A stretch of DNA of 64,000 nt, from assembly GCF_002079305.1 (NCBI RefSeq), contig NZ_CP015039.1, positions 2,377,501 to 2,441,500 on the forward strand, read 5' to 3'. This DNA is from Rhodovulum sp. P5. Lineage in GTDB: Bacteria; Pseudomonadota; Alphaproteobacteria; Rhodobacterales; Rhodobacteraceae. This document shows positions 46,345 to 55,949 of this stretch, in pieces (positions within the stretch are counted from its first letter, which is position 1; each line of letters begins with the position of its first letter). The notes beneath the pieces are model-generated. The model saw nothing but the letters and a program-made list of their open reading frames with translations, ran no database searches and was not told where the DNA came from. Made by a program: the position numbers and the translations under genes.

Positions 46345-47711
46345 GAGCGGTAATCTGCGTTGATCTCGATATAGCGCTTGGTCAGATCGCAGGTCCACAC
46401 GGTGGCCGCGCCATTGCCCAGACCCAGATCGACGCCGATGACCAGATCGTCCCGTTTCATGTAGGCAGCGCCGGCTTCCTCGGCATAGCCGGGCGAAACC
46501 CAGCCCTTTTCCGCGACCAGTATGTCGCCGAAGCGGATCGACAGGCTGTCCCGGTCGGCCTTGGCGCCCGACTTGCCCACCGCCATCACGATCCGGCCCC
46601 AATTGGGATCTTCGCCGGCAACGGCCGTCTTGACCAGCGGCGAATTGGCGATTGCCATGGCGGCCTTCTTGGCATCGGCGTTGCTGGCGGCCCCGGTCAC
46701 GGCGACCTCGACGAATTTCGTGGCGCCCTCGCCATCCCGAACGACCTGATGGGCCAGGTCGAGCATCACGCCCCGCAGGGCGTCCTGAAACTCGCGCGCG
46801 GCCTTGCTGCGCAGATCGGTGATTTCGGGGGCGGGTGACCGGCCCGTTGCGGCAAGAAGCAGGGTGTCGGAGGTCGACGTATCGCTGTCGACGGTGATGC
46901 AGTTGAAGGTCTCGTCCGTCACACGGCCCAGAAGCCGCTGCAGCGGTTCCCGGGCGATTTTCGCATCGGTGAAGATGTAGACCAGCATCGTCGCCATGTC
47001 GGGCGCGATCATGCCGGAGCCTTTGGCGATCCCCGCGATGCGGATGGTCTCGCCCTCGATCTCGACCGTGCGCCCGGCACCCTTGGCGAAGGTGTCGGTG
47101 GTCATGATGGCGCGGGCGGCGCGTGGCATGGCCTGCGGGGACAGGTCTGCCACCAGATTGTCCAGGACCGTGGTGATGCGGTCATGGGGCAGGACTTCTC
47201 CGATCACGCCGGTGGAACTGGAAAACACGCGGGACGCGGGCACGCCAGCAGCCTTTGCAACGGCCTCGGTCACGGTGTGCACGGCCTGTTCCCCGTTCTT
47301 GCCGGTAAAGGCATTGGCGTTGCCGGAGTTGACAAGAATGGCCGCGCCCTGCCTTGCACCCGAATAGTGTGACAGCTTTTGCTGGCAGTCGAGCACGGGC
47401 GCCGATCGCGTTGCCGACCGTGTGAACACCCCGGCGATCTGCGTCCCCGGGGCCAGGCGCGCCAGCATCACGTCAAGCCGACCCTTGTAGCGGACCCCGG
47501 CCTCGGCCGCGGCGAATTCGACGCCTTCGATCACGGGAAGATCGGGAAAGCCACCGGCGGGTGCCAGCGGCGAAATCGTCGGGACCTTGGCCGGCACCTT
47601 CTGGGCGACGATTTCCAGTTCCTGACGCAACCGGGCGACTTCGCGCTTCAGCGGTTTGACCTTGGCGTTCTTGATCTTCTTTTCGATCTTTTTCTTCTTG
47701 TCTTTGCCCAT
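46341..47711 (-). CDS. argJ: Bifunctional glutamate N-acetyltransferase / amino-acid acetyltransferase ArgJ
   Basis: 456 residues. Recycles the acetyl group in arginine synthesis. The self-cleavage site is in KGSGMIAPDMATMLVY, where the Thr becomes the new N-terminus of the beta chain. The first 45 residues are an unusual Lys-rich extension (MGKDKKKKIEKKIKNAKV) with heptad-like spacing; the conserved domain starts near SPLAPAGGFPDLP. AAGGA just upstream supports the early start. Coupled to mutT. Confidence 0.92.
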   Translation of the reverse strand: MGKDKKKKIEKKIKNAKVKPLKREVARLRQELEIVAQKVPAKVPTISPLAPAGGFPDLPVIEGVEFAAAEAGVRYKGRLDVMLARLAPGTQIAGVFTRSATRSAPVLDCQQKLSHYSGARQGAAILVNSGNANAFTGKNGEQAVHTVTEAVAKAAGVPASRVFSSSTGVIGEVLPHDRITTVLDNLVADLSPQAMPRAARAIMTTDTFAKGAGRTVEIEGETIRIAGIAKGSGMIAPDMATMLVYIFTDAKIAREPLQRLLGRVTDETFNCITVDSDTSTSDTLLLAATGRSPAPEITDLRSKAAREFQDALRGVMLDLAHQVVRDGEGATKFVEVAVTGAASNADAKKAAMAIANSPLVKTAVAGEDPNWGRIVMAVGKSGAKADRDSLSIRFGDILVAEKGWVSPGYAEEAGAAYMKRDDLVIGVDLGLGNGAATVWTCDLTKRYIEINADYRS

Positions 47712-47732
47712 CTGTTCCTTCGCCCCTTGGCC

Positions 47733-48578
47733 TTAGTCGTTCAGAAGGTCCCGGTTTTTCAGAAGCGCGGGATCGATATCGACTGCGGGCCGGGTGATAT
47801 CGGCCGCGGCGGTGATGTCCTCGATGGCATTGGCCATGGCGTCCTGCTGGATCTTTTCGATCAGATCGGCCCGAACGTCGTCCAGCCGCGGCGCCTCGGC
47901 CAGCCGGGTGTCGTTCAGCTTGATGACGTGCCATCCGAACTGGGTCTCGACCGGTTCCGAAACCTCGCCGGGTTTCATCTTCAGCACCGCGTCTTCGAAG
48001 GGTTTGACCATCATGCCTTCGGTGAACCAGCCCAGATCGCCGCCATTCGGGCCGGAGGGGCCGATGGATTTCTCGCGGGCAAGTTTCACGAAATTGGCGC
48101 CGCTCTCAAGCTCTCCGATGATGGCCTCTGCTTCTTCCCGTGTCTCTACAAGGATGTGCGAGGCATTGAACTCCTTGTCGGGATGGTCGGTGGAATAGGT
48201 GGCTTCATACGCCTCGCGCACCGCGTCCTCTGTCACCGCGCGTTCGGCGACCCGCGACAGCGCTTCGCCCGCGATGAAGGAGCGTTGCTCGTTTTCAAGC
48301 GCCAGTCGCGCGCCAAGCGACAGATCCGTGCCGATGCTGTCGACAACGGCGGTCTGGCGGATCAACTGGTCCAGAACCGCAGAATAGAGCACGTCATCGG
48401 GCAGTTGCTGGTATTCCGCCGGAAGCTGTGCCCGCGTGACGATCATGTGGCCCAGCGTGATTTCGGTGTTCCCCACGCGCGCCACGACGGTGTCGGCGCT
48501 GATCTCCTCGGCGGCAAGGGGCAGGGCAAGACCCCCGGCAAGGACCAGCGCGACAAGCGGTCTGAAGGCAAAATGCAT
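47733..48578 (-). CDS. Parvulin-type peptidyl-prolyl isomerase, exported
   Basis: 281 residues with a signal peptide ([24 protein letters not shown]). The parvulin domain is clear ([50 protein letters not shown]). It helps outer-membrane or secreted proteins fold in the periplasm. Divergent from secA. AAGGAG supports the ATG. Confidence 0.9.
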   Translation of the reverse strand: MHFAFRPLVALVLAGGLALPLAAEEISADTVVARVGNTEITLGHMIVTRAQLPAEYQQLPDDVLYSAVLDQLIRQTAVVDSIGTDLSLGARLALENEQRSFIAGEALSRVAERAVTEDAVREAYEATYSTDHPDKEFNASHILVETREEAEAIIGELESGANFVKLAREKSIGPSGPNGGDLGWFTEGMMVKPFEDAVLKMKPGEVSEPVETQFGWHVIKLNDTRLAEAPRLDDVRADLIEKIQQDAMANAIEDITAAADITRPAVDIDPALLKNRDLLND

Positions 48579-48757
48579 CGGGGTACTCCTTGCGGGCCGC
48601 GCGACTGGGCGGCGTTGACTCCATTCCGGCCGACCCTTACATCGCAGATGATTTTTGGGGCCCGCTGGCGTTTGCAGGCCACTTCTATTGCCGCGAACCA
48701 AGGCGGGCAAGCGTCCGTCGAACAACAACCTGTCAGATACGCATTCGCCGCGGAGAA

Positions 48758-51484
48758 AACATGCTGGGCATCGGAACAGTCACGAAGAAGGTCTTTGGGA
48801 CCCGCAACGACCGCATGGTCAAGAAGGTCCGCCCGATCGTCAATCGGATCAACGAGCTGGAGCCGGACTTCGAGGGGCTGACCGACGAGGGGCTGAAGGA
48901 AAAGACCCAGGAGTTCATCCGCCGCCACCAGCAAGGCGAAAGCCTTGATGACCTGCTGCCCGAAGCCTTCGCCAACTGCCGCGAGGCCGCGCGCCGCGCG
49001 CTGGGCCTTCGGGCCTTCAACGTGCAGCTTGTGGGCGGCATCTTCCTGCATCGCGGCAACATCGCCGAGATGAAGACGGGCGAGGGCAAGACGCTGGTTG
49101 CAACCTTCCCCGCCTATCTGAACGCGCTGACGGGCAAGGCGGTGCATATCGTCACGGTCAACGACTATCTGGCCAAGCGCGACGCGGAATGGATGGGCAA
49201 GGTCTTTGCCGCGCTGGGCATGACCACCGGATGCGTCTACCCCTATCAGGGCGATGTGGAAAAGCGTGCCGCCTATGCCGCCGACATCACCTATGGCACC
49301 AATAACGAGTTCGGCTTCGACTATCTGCGCGACAACATGAAGTCGGAGCTGAAGGACATGGCCCAGCGGGGCCACTACTTTGCCATCGTAGACGAGGTCG
49401 ACTCGATCCTGATTGACGAGGCACGGACGCCGCTGATCATTTCCGGCCCCAGCCAGGACCGGTCGGAACTTTACAAGACCCTCGACGCGGTCGCCCCCGA
49501 ACTGGTCGAGGAGCACTACAAGCTCGACGAAAAGACGCGCAACGTGACCTTCACCGAAGAAGGCAACGAGTTCATGGAGAGCCGTCTGCATGAGCTTGGC
49601 ATCCTGCCCGAGGGGCAGTCGATGTATGACCCCGAAAGCACGACCATCGTCCACCACGCCCAGCAGGCCCTGCGTGCGCACAAGCTGTTCCTGAAGGACC
49701 GCGACTACATCGTCCGCGACGGCGAGGTGATGCTGATCGACGAGTTCACCGGCCGGATGATGCGCGGGCGCCGCCTGTCCGACGGTCTGCACCAGGCCAT
49801 CGAGGCAAAGGAAGGCGTGACGATCCAGCCCGAGAACGTGACGCTGGCATCGGTCACCTTCCAGAACTACTTCCGCCTTTACGACACGCTCGCCGGCATG
49901 ACCGGGACCGCCGCCACCGAGGCCGAGGAATTCATGCAGATCTACGGCCTTGGCGTGGTGGAGATCCCCACCAACATGCCGATCGCCCGGATCGACGAAC
50001 ACGACGCCGTCTATCGGACCGGCGACGAGAAGAATAACGCCATCGTTGAAACGATCCGCGAGGCGCACAAGCGCGGCCAGCCGCTTCTGGTCGGCACCAC
50101 CTCGATCGAGAAGTCCGAGATACTGTCGGAGCTTCTGAAGAAGGAAAAGATCGAGCACAACGTTCTGAACGCGCGCCACCACGAACAGGAAGCCAAGATC
50201 GTCGCAGAGGCCGGCCGCTATGGGGCTGTGACCATCGCCACCAACATGGCCGGGCGCGGCACCGACATCCAGCTTGGCGGCAATGTCGAGATGAAGGTGA
50301 TGGAGGCGCTGGACGCCGACCCGAACGCCCATCCCGACGAGGTGCGCCAGAAGATCGAGGCCGAACACGCCGACGAAAAGCGCCGCGTGCTTGCCGCCGG
50401 TGGCCTGTTCGTTCTTGGCACCGAACGCCACGAATCCCGCCGCATCGACAACCAGTTGCGCGGCCGTTCGGGCCGTCAGGGCGACCCGGGGCGGTCCGCC
50501 TTCTTCCTGTCGTTGCAGGACGACCTGATGCGCATCTTCGGCTCCGAACGTCTGGACAAGGTGCTCTCGACCCTCGGCATGCAGGAGGGCGAGGCGATCA
50601 TGCACCCCTGGGTGAACAAGTCGCTGGAAAAGGCCCAGGCCAAGGTCGAGGGGCGCAACTTCGACATCCGAAAGCAGTTGCTGAAATTCGACGACGTGAT
50701 GAACGAACAGCGGAAGGTCATCTTCTCCCAACGCCGTGAGATCATGGAGGCTGACGACCTCTCCGACATCGTGCAGGACATGCGCCAGCAGGTGATCGAC
50801 GATCTGGTCGAACAATACATGCCGCCGAAGTCCTATGCCGACCAGTGGGACACTCAGGGCCTGAACAACGCGCTGATCGAACAGCTGAACCTGGACGCTC
50901 CCGTCGCCGCATGGGCCGATGAGGAAGGCGTCGACGACGAGGATATTCGCGAGCGGCTTTACACCGCCGCGGACGAGGCGATGGCGGCGAAGGCGGCGCA
51001 GTTCGGCCCCGAGGCGATGCGCACCGTCGAAAAGCAGGTCCTGCTTCAGACCATCGACACGAAATGGCGCGAACATCTTCTGCGGTTGGAGCATCTGCGC
51101 TCCGTCATCGGGTTCCGCGGCTATGCCCAGCGTGATCCGCTGAACGAATACAAGACCGAGGCCTTCGCGCTGTTTGAGTCGCTGTTGAACGGTCTGCGGG
51201 AGGATGTCAGCCAGAAACTTGGCATGATCCGCCCGCTGACCGAGGATGAACAGGCAGAGATGATGCGCCAGATGGCCGAGCAGCAGGCGCGCCTTGATGC
51301 CGCGGCGGCGGCCGGTCGCGCGGCCCATCCCGGCCTGCCGGGCAGCCCGCCGGCAGCGCCCGAAGGGGCTGTCGAGGGATTCGATGAAACCCGCCCCGAA
51401 ACATGGGGAAACCCCGGCCGAAACGATCCGTGCCCCTGCGGTTCCGGCAAGAAGTTCAAGCATTGCCACGGCCAACTGGCCTGA
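48758..51484 (+). CDS. secA: Preprotein translocase ATPase SecA
   Basis: 908 residues. Motor of the Sec pathway. Walker [12 protein letters not shown] near 108, [15 protein letters not shown] near 211, the second helicase motif [14 protein letters not shown], and a C-terminal zinc knuckle ([16 protein letters not shown]) that binds SecB. A Gln/Ala-rich linker precedes the knuckle. Confidence 0.97.
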   Translation, partial: NMLGIGTVTKKVFGTRNDRMVKKVRPIVNRINELEPDFEGLTDEGLKEKTQEFIRRHQQGESLDDLLPEAFANCREAARRALGLRAFNVQLVGGIFLHRGNIAEMKTGEGKTLVATFPAYLNALTGKAVHIVTVNDYLAKRDAEWMGKVFAALGMTTGCVYPYQGDVEKRAAYAADITYGTNNEFGFDYLRDNMKSELKDMAQRGHYFAIVDEVDSILIDEARTPLIISGPSQDRSELYKTLDAVAPELVEEHYKLDEKTRNVTFTEEGNEFMESRLHELGILPEGQSMYDPESTTIVHHAQQALRAHKLFLKDRDYIVRDGEVMLIDEFTGRMMRGRRLSDGLHQAIEAKEGVTIQPENVTLASVTFQNYFRLYDTLAGMTGTAATEAEEFMQIYGLGVVEIPTNMPIARIDEHDAVYRTGDEKNNAIVETIREAHKRGQPLLVGTTSIEKSEILSELLKKEKIEHNVLNARHHEQEAKIVAEAGRYGAVTIATNMAGRGTDIQLGGNVEMKVMEALDADPNAHPDEVRQKIEAEHADEKRRVLAAGGLFVLGTERHESRRIDNQLRGRSGRQGDPGRSAFFLSLQDDLMRIFGSERLDKVLSTLGMQEGEAIMHPWVNKSLEKAQAKVEGRNFDIRKQLLKFDDVMNEQRKVIFSQRREIMEADDLSDIVQDMRQQVIDDLVEQYMPPKSYADQWDTQGLNNALIEQLNLDAPVAAWADEEGVDDEDIRERLYTAADEAMAAKAAQFGPEAMRTVEKQVLLQTIDTKWREHLLRLEHLRSVIGFRGYAQRDPLNEYKTEAFALFESLLNGLREDVSQKLGMIRPLTEDEQAEMMRQMAEQQARLDAAAAAGRAAHPGLPGSPPAAPEGAVEGFDETRPETWGNPGRNDPCPCGSGKKFKHCHGQLA

Positions 51485-51494
51485 CCGCCTGATC

Positions 51495-51522
51495 CGGGGT
51501 CCCGTCGCAACACGGGGCCCCG
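51495..51522 (+). terminator. GC hairpin after secA
   Basis: CGGGGTCCCGT pairs with ACGGGGCCCCG (one G-T pair) around a 6-nt loop, 10 bp past the secA stop. There is no T-run, so termination strength is uncertain. Confidence 0.45.
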
Positions 51523-51576
51523 ACGCGGGTTCAAGGGCTGCCCTGTGGCGCCCGTCGCACCAGCGCAGATAACGGC

Positions 51577-51605
51577 TTGACGCCCCCGAACTAGCCACCT
51601 ATTCA
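51577..51605 (+). promoter_or_regulatory. Promoter of tRNA-Cys
   Basis: TTGACG and TATTCA are 17 bp apart, ending 12 bp before the mature tRNA 5' end. The -35 matches consensus at five of six positions. Confidence 0.6.
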
Positions 51606-51617
51606 GAAGACCGCTCT

Positions 51618-51691
51618 GGCGAGTTGGCGGAGTGGTGACGCAGCGGATTGCAAATCCGTGTACACCGGTTCGATTCCGGTACTCGCCTCCA
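51618..51691 (+). tRNA. tRNA-Cys (anticodon GCA), integration target of the island
   Basis: 74 nt with encoded CCA. The acceptor stem GGCGAGT/ACTCGCC, discriminator T, T-loop GTTCGATTC and anticodon loop TTGCAAA are all correct. From position 51648 onward (3' part of the anticodon arm) the sequence is repeated at the far end of the island, so integration left the gene intact. Confidence 0.96.
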
Positions 51692-51705
51692 TTTACTTTC
51701 AATGG
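51648..51705 (+). repeat. attL, 58-bp direct repeat
   Basis: Starts in the anticodon loop of tRNA-Cys and runs 14 bp past the CCA end. Identical to 60851-60908. The adjacent bases differ (A against C before; C against A after), fixing the limits. Confidence 0.9.
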
Positions 51706-51934
51706 CTTAGCGCCCTATTGGGCCGTCAAGAGCACCTCCGTCTAGGAATGTCTAAACAATCGTCTAAACATTCTGTTTTTGTTCCGTTCTATACAGAAGG
51801 CGGAACGGCCCGGATGATCAGACGCATATGAGGCGCGTGATCGCGCAAGATAGACGAGCTCAGGCGCTAGTCGGCCTGACCCGAGGAAGCTCATGGCTAG
51901 CGATGTGAAGGCGTTCCGATGTAACGCAGCCTGC
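51706..51934. other. Left-end non-coding segment of the island
   Basis: About 230 bp between attL and the integrase stop. It contains an inverted pair GTTCCG...CGGAAC near 51780-51805 and a stretch AGAAGGCGGAACGGCCCGGA. A diverged copy of the whole segment lies just outside attR at 60909-61140. Confidence 0.65.
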
Positions 51935-52945
51935 CTAGCGCGGGCTGCTTTGTTCAGTTCGTTTTTGCTGGGCCTGCAAGGCGCGGACCTTCTGACGCAC
52001 CTTCTTGGTGTAGTGCAGCACCATTGCCGGACTCTGGCCCGTTACGGCCGCGACCAGATCGTCCCCGCAGCCCGCTTCTACGAGCTCACAGGCCGCGTTG
52101 TAGCGCCAGCTGTGAATGTCATAGTCCAGCGCGCCAATGGTGTCCCTGACCTTCCTGACGGCCTGTGAGGCCCCGCGATATGACCAACGGTTCGTTCCCC
52201 GTTCGTTGGTCAGGATGAAGACCGAAAGCCGCGTGGAGGCATCGAGTGCGGCTTGCAACTCTGGCAAGATCGGAACCCAGAGTTCCTTGCCGGTCTTGTT
52301 CTGGCGAATGACGACTCCGCCATCTTGAATGTCGGACCAGCGCATTTCCAGCACATCGCCAATTCGCTGCCCGGTGCCAACACAGAGCTCCATGACGAGG
52401 CGCTCACGCGTACCCAGCGGGCAGCTGGTGCGGTAGGCTTCGAGCAACTCTCTGGGCCAAGGTTCGCGCTCCTTGCGCGCCGTCTTGAGCTCCTGGACAC
52501 CCTTGGCAGGGTTGGTGTCTCGCCAGCCCAAATCAACGCAATGCTCCATGAGGACCCGTAGGACGCGCAGTGAGTAGTTTGCGAAGTAGGCCTTGTCGGC
52601 ATTCGCATCCCGAAGCCGGATGACGTCCTTGCGCATCATGTTCGCAGGATTGGCCTCGCCCATGATCGAGCAGAAGAAGTCGAGGTACTTGTCGTAATCC
52701 AGTGCCGTGCGCGGTTTGAGCTTCCGGTATCTTGGTGACCCACGGTAGTCTTTGACGAGGGCAGCGAAATTCCGAGTGATGACCCGCTTGGGCGGTGCTT
52801 CACCCGCAAGAATATCTGCATACTCCTGCCAAAACTCGGGAGTTCCAAATTCGTTTTGCAGCTTCCGCGACGGCCACCCCCGGCGCTGGAAGTACAGACC
52901 GTTCCGCTGGCGGTAAACGTGTTTTGGAAGCTCACGTTTTGCCAT
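51935..52945 (-). CDS. Tyrosine recombinase/phage-type integrase
   Basis: 336 residues. The C-terminal catalytic domain shows Arg I in GTGQRIGDVLEMRW, Lys in QNKTGKELWVPI, HxxR as IHSWRYNAA, and the nucleophilic Tyr in MVLHYTKK. The N-terminal half holds a SAM-like core-binding domain (YDKYLDFFCSIMGEANPANM). It is read toward tRNA-Cys, the normal orientation for site-specific integration there. It overlaps the preceding small gene by 14 bp. Confidence 0.92.
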   Translation of the reverse strand: MAKRELPKHVYRQRNGLYFQRRGWPSRKLQNEFGTPEFWQEYADILAGEAPPKRVITRNFAALVKDYRGSPRYRKLKPRTALDYDKYLDFFCSIMGEANPANMMRKDVIRLRDANADKAYFANYSLRVLRVLMEHCVDLGWRDTNPAKGVQELKTARKEREPWPRELLEAYRTSCPLGTRERLVMELCVGTGQRIGDVLEMRWSDIQDGGVVIRQNKTGKELWVPILPELQAALDASTRLSVFILTNERGTNRWSYRGASQAVRKVRDTIGALDYDIHSWRYNAACELVEAGCGDDLVAAVTGQSPAMVLHYTKKVRQKVRALQAQQKRTEQSSPR

Positions 52946-53141
52946 GGCGCATATCGATTCTGTCGAATTCGTCAGCCATCGTGTCTGAGGTTAGCACAAT
53001 CTCGATCCTACGTCCCTCCACTGCGATCCGGCTTACCGACTTGCCCGCACCCTCCAGCGCATTGAGCAGATCAAGCGCCTTCTTTTCCAGACTGCTTCCT
53101 GCCACGTTCCTCTCGCTCCCTTCCGCGTTGGTTTTGCGCAT
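52932..53141 (-). CDS. Small protein coupled to the integrase
   Basis: 69 residues. Helical N-terminus (SSLEKKALDLLNALEGAGK) and a strand-rich end (SRIAVEGRRIEIVL) finishing with DEFDRIDMRHGKT. It overlaps the integrase start by 14 bp, so it is almost certainly coexpressed. Proteins of this type seem to precede alphaproteobacterial integrases; a role in recombination direction (Xis-like) is only a guess. Confidence 0.65.
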   Translation of the reverse strand: MRKTNAEGSERNVAGSSLEKKALDLLNALEGAGKSVSRIAVEGRRIEIVLTSDTMADEFDRIDMRHGKT

Positions 53142-53236
53142 CCTGTTGGCTGAATGAGGAAGCTCTCCTCATGCAAAGCACTGATAGGTCCTCGATAGGC
53201 AGCGAGCTCGGAACGCAGCAACAACAACTTTGCGGA

Positions 53237-53254
53237 GGTGTCACTAAGTGCAAC
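53237..53254 (+). repeat. 18-bp direct repeat, copy 1
   Basis: GGTGTCACTAAGTGCAAC, repeated exactly at 53442-53459. Lies upstream of the integrase unit next to the inverted repeat at 53264-53278. Could be arm-type integrase sites or operators. Confidence 0.8.
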
Positions 53255-53441
53255 AGCGCTTTTGTAACAATTCGTTACCCGATAGCGCCGTTCCGGCGCC
53301 CGAATTGTGCGCCTGATCCCAGTTGTGGGACGCGGCACACACAAACAAACGCGTGCCGCTGCCACTACTATTTTCCGATGCATACGTGACCCGATCCCGC
53401 CTGATGGTGCACCAAATCCCCAAGTGACCCTAGTCGGGATC

Positions 53442-53459
53442 GGTGTCACTAAGTGCAAC
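53442..53459 (+). repeat. 18-bp direct repeat, copy 2
   Basis: Exact copy of 53237-53254, 205 bp downstream in the same orientation. Confidence 0.8.
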
Positions 53460-53488
53460 CACTGACAAGAGGTGTGTGTATGTGGGCC

Positions 53489-53532
53489 GCCTCCCGCCCC
53501 CTCCGATCCTTGCGTCTCCGGGGGTGGGAGGC
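53489..53532. other. Long-stem hairpin in the RT upstream region
   Basis: GCCTCCCGCCCC pairs with GGGGTGGGAGGC (11 of 12 positions) around a 20-nt loop. A stem this long in otherwise non-coding DNA suggests a structured RNA or a terminator between the integrase unit and the RT. Confidence 0.55.
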
Positions 53533-53675
53533 TCGCGTCAGCCCTCACATCGTGTGCCTGCTTGCCATGGAAGGCGGTCTGCAGGGCCAGCAGCGCAGCG
53601 GTGATTAGAGAGCTTCGAACTAGCTTTGTGCTTCGCGGAATAGCGATCTCGAATTTGTCTCGCGTGAGAGGGCTA

Positions 53676-53706
53676 GGCCGACGCAAAAACGACTGCGTCG
53701 AAGGCC
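53676..53706. other. Second hairpin in the RT upstream region
   Basis: CGACGCA and TGCGTCG pair perfectly around an 8-nt loop, extended by GGCC on both sides with a small bulge. It lies just before the promoter-like element. Confidence 0.5.
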
Positions 53707-53717
53707 CCTCAGTTCGC

Positions 53718-53745
53718 TTTCAAACCCTCGCCCTTAAAGTATAAC
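53718..53745 (+). promoter_or_regulatory. Possible promoter for the RT transcript
   Basis: TTTCAA and TATAAC with a 16-bp spacer; the -10 matches consensus at five of six positions, the -35 is weak. Transcription from it would give a leader of about 370 nt before the RT ATG. Confidence 0.35.
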
Positions 53746-54125
53746 CCATGGAATCGGCACACGTTTCCTTCAGGCGCCCGGCTGAGCCAGGTGACATAGC
53801 GGGTAGGCGGAGGCCATACTCCAGACATTCGCTGTCATCGGCGCTCAGGTTTGCCCGGCGGGGCTTTCCGGCCGTTCGCCGCCCGCGCTCGATTTGCGCT
53901 AGGGCTGTGAGAAACGAGCAAGGTAGGGGCAGAGACCTCCCGTACGCCACTGTCCGCTCGAATGGCAGCGATACGCACGTGGCCGTTTATCAGGTGACTT
54001 GATCTGGGCCTCGCATTTACAATCTCGACGCGCCAGAGTGCAACAAAGTCTTCACGATCAAGTCCCCCTCTTGCCAGCGAGTTCACGCGGTCCGATAACT
54101 AAGCGAACAACGTGCGAGGCCTGTT

Positions 54126-55949
54126 TTGCAATCTCCGAAGTTTCAGTTTCTAAAAGATGATATCAGGGATGTTTTCGATATCAGCCTGTTGAAGGATGAG
54201 TGGAAAAGGCGAACGAAGCCGCAAATAAGGAAGCAACTCGTATTTGATGCAATTGAGTATAGAGACATTGACCAAGATATATCGCACCTACTTCAACGTG
54301 TTCGAAGAGAGGTCAGCGAAGGGAGCTATGTCGTCCGAAGGCCGAAGAGATACCTGACTGAAAAATCTCGCGGCCTTTGCCGTCAAATGACCTTGATACA
54401 CCCAAGAGACCTGCTCGTTCTGGAAAGGCTTTCTAGGTCGGTCTACTTCGAATTGAAACTCAAAGCTCCGAGCAAGTCAGCATTCTTCGAGCCAGACGAC
54501 GGAAAATTTGCGAAGGGTTTCAGGCAAAGCGACTTTGAGTACGGGTCCTTTGCAAGCTGGAAGAAGTTTCAGAAAAGCATCTTTGGCTTTGCAAAGGAGA
54601 ATGACTACATAGTCATTACTGATGTGGCGAACTTCTACGACTTCATCAACTTTCAACATTTAAGAAACATCGTCTCTTCGCTGGCGGACATCCGGGAGTC
54701 TATTCTCGACCTCCTAATTCATGTATTGAACCGCCTAACATGGACGCCAGATTTCATGCCTTTGACACAAGTGGGTATGCCTCAGATTGAGACATCAGCC
54801 ACACGTGTTTTGGCGAACGCTATGCTCTATGAGGTGGACAAGGTTTGCGAGCACTCAGCGGTCTCTAACTACGCTAGATTCATGGATGACATAGATGTTG
54901 GCGTGGCTTGTGTTGAGAAAGCCAAAGCCATTGTTCGGGATATTGACCTGACCCTGCAATCACGCCAACTCAGGCTCAACTCTTCAAAAACTCGAATATT
55001 ATCACGGCAAGAGGCCTTCACGCATTTCTGCATATCTGAAAATATGACTCTGTCGCGGATAGAAGCGTTTACCGAGAAGGGGCGATTCCTAACTCTTGCC
55101 AAGGCAATCTTGACATCGAAATATGAGACCTGGCTTCACCGGTCCCCCGATGGCGGGCCGGGCGAGAATTCCCGTTTCATTCGGGGCAATGGGCCGAAAA
55201 TCCACAAGCGTGTATTGAGTTTGATCTACGAGGTGGGAGGCGCTGTCAGTGATGAGGACCTTCTCTGGCAGGTCGAGTACAATCCATCTATGCGACCGAC
55301 AGCGCTGCGATACCTCTCAAGGACACGTAGAGGAAACACAGTCCTCAAGAAATTGATCACAATGGTGAAAAGTGGCGTGTTCGTCGACGATGCTGCATAT
55401 GTAGATGTCGCTGGCTTCATGCTTCACGCTAAGTTTCGAAAGACCCACGCATGCACGTTGCGAGCGGAGGAGTTTTGTAAGCTCGCTGCTTCGACGAGCG
55501 ATATTGGCTTGCACAGTGCAATATTTGTGTCAGCGCGCTTTCTCGCTCGCTCAAAAATACAAAGACTTCTGGATAACAACGTCGAACGAATTTCAGATGA
55601 CTTCTGGCTCAGCCGAGCCGCGGCGGGCCTGACATCTCTATTCATTGGGGAATCCGAATGGGGGAAATATCTCGACTTCCTTCGCAGTTTAAACTCGCCA
55701 GATGCCGAAGACGTGTACGAGTATCTGCTGTCGATAAGTAGCTCGACGAGCTTTACTCAATCCCTCAAAGCCTACATCAAAGCTCCAAATCACACCTTTC
55801 CTCAGGCACTTTTCTTTCCCAAGGTCCTGATTCTACTGGCGGTGGCGAAAAACGTCAGCAGCGCAGCATTGGCTCCTAACCTCCATGTGGATCACCCCGC
55901 GCTCAAGAAGGACCCCTCAAGTTCACCAGTAAAACGCGTAAGTGATTGA
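54126..55949 (+). CDS. Stand-alone reverse transcriptase (Abi/UG/DRT-like), 3' end altered by IS insertion
   Basis: 607 residues. RT motifs in order: RGLCRQMTLIHPRDLLVLER (motif 1-2 region), DVANFYDFINF (motif A, Asp near 166), GMPQIETSATRVLANAMLYE (motif B, near 217), YARFMDDIDVG (motif C, FMDD in place of YxDD, Asp 254-255) and LRLNSSKTRIL (motif D/E). The remaining 300 or so residues appear all-helical and could be a HEAT-like repeat domain as in class 1 defence RTs. There is no maturase, integrase or retron-type feature. The gene is clearly AT-richer than its host. TTG at the stated start; a long non-coding leader precedes it. An IS copy begins at 55916, so the last ten residues are IS-encoded; the ancestral protein was 604 residues ending YYAQMGF. 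Probably still functional. Confidence 0.82.
   Translation: MQSPKFQFLKDDIRDVFDISLLKDEWKRRTKPQIRKQLVFDAIEYRDIDQDISHLLQRVRREVSEGSYVVRRPKRYLTEKSRGLCRQMTLIHPRDLLVLERLSRSVYFELKLKAPSKSAFFEPDDGKFAKGFRQSDFEYGSFASWKKFQKSIFGFAKENDYIVITDVANFYDFINFQHLRNIVSSLADIRESILDLLIHVLNRLTWTPDFMPLTQVGMPQIETSATRVLANAMLYEVDKVCEHSAVSNYARFMDDIDVGVACVEKAKAIVRDIDLTLQSRQLRLNSSKTRILSRQEAFTHFCISENMTLSRIEAFTEKGRFLTLAKAILTSKYETWLHRSPDGGPGENSRFIRGNGPKIHKRVLSLIYEVGGAVSDEDLLWQVEYNPSMRPTALRYLSRTRRGNTVLKKLITMVKSGVFVDDAAYVDVAGFMLHAKFRKTHACTLRAEEFCKLAASTSDIGLHSAIFVSARFLARSKIQRLLDNNVERISDDFWLSRAAAGLTSLFIGESEWGKYLDFLRSLNSPDAEDVYEYLLSISSSTSFTQSLKAYIKAPNHTFPQALFFPKVLILLAVAKNVSSAALAPNLHVDHPALKKDPSSSPVKRVSD

Larger units (their letters stand above)
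53142..54125. other. Structured non-coding region between integrase unit and reverse transcriptase
   Basis: 984 bp without a convincing gene; open frames here are Arg/Pro-rich and lack motifs. It holds two 18-bp direct repeats (53237 and 53442), an inverted repeat GTAAC-N5-GTTAC at 53264-53278, a 12-bp-stem hairpin with 20-nt loop at 53489-53532, a hairpin at 53676-53706 and a promoter-like element at 53718-53745. The last 370 bp could be transcribed as a long leader or separate small RNA for the RT. Confidence 0.6.

Noticed and set aside
48443-51598. 1051-codon open frame antisense to secA
   Set aside because: Shadow of SecA; no motif, and the frame ends have no ribosome site.
53033-53686. 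217-codon minus-strand frame upstream of the integrase
   Set aside because: Low-complexity composition and overlap with the better-supported 69-residue ORF and with palindromes.
53472-54002. Two plus-strand ORFs of 84-90 codons upstream of the RT
   Set aside because: Arg/Pro/Ser-rich composition, no good ribosome sites, and they overlap strong hairpins; more likely non-coding.
54126-55949. RT as a retron, group II intron or diversity-generating element
   Set aside because: No msr/msd-like inverted repeats abutting the gene, no maturase or intron domain V, and no template/variable repeat pair was seen. FMDD in motif C and the long helical tail fit Abi/UG types better.
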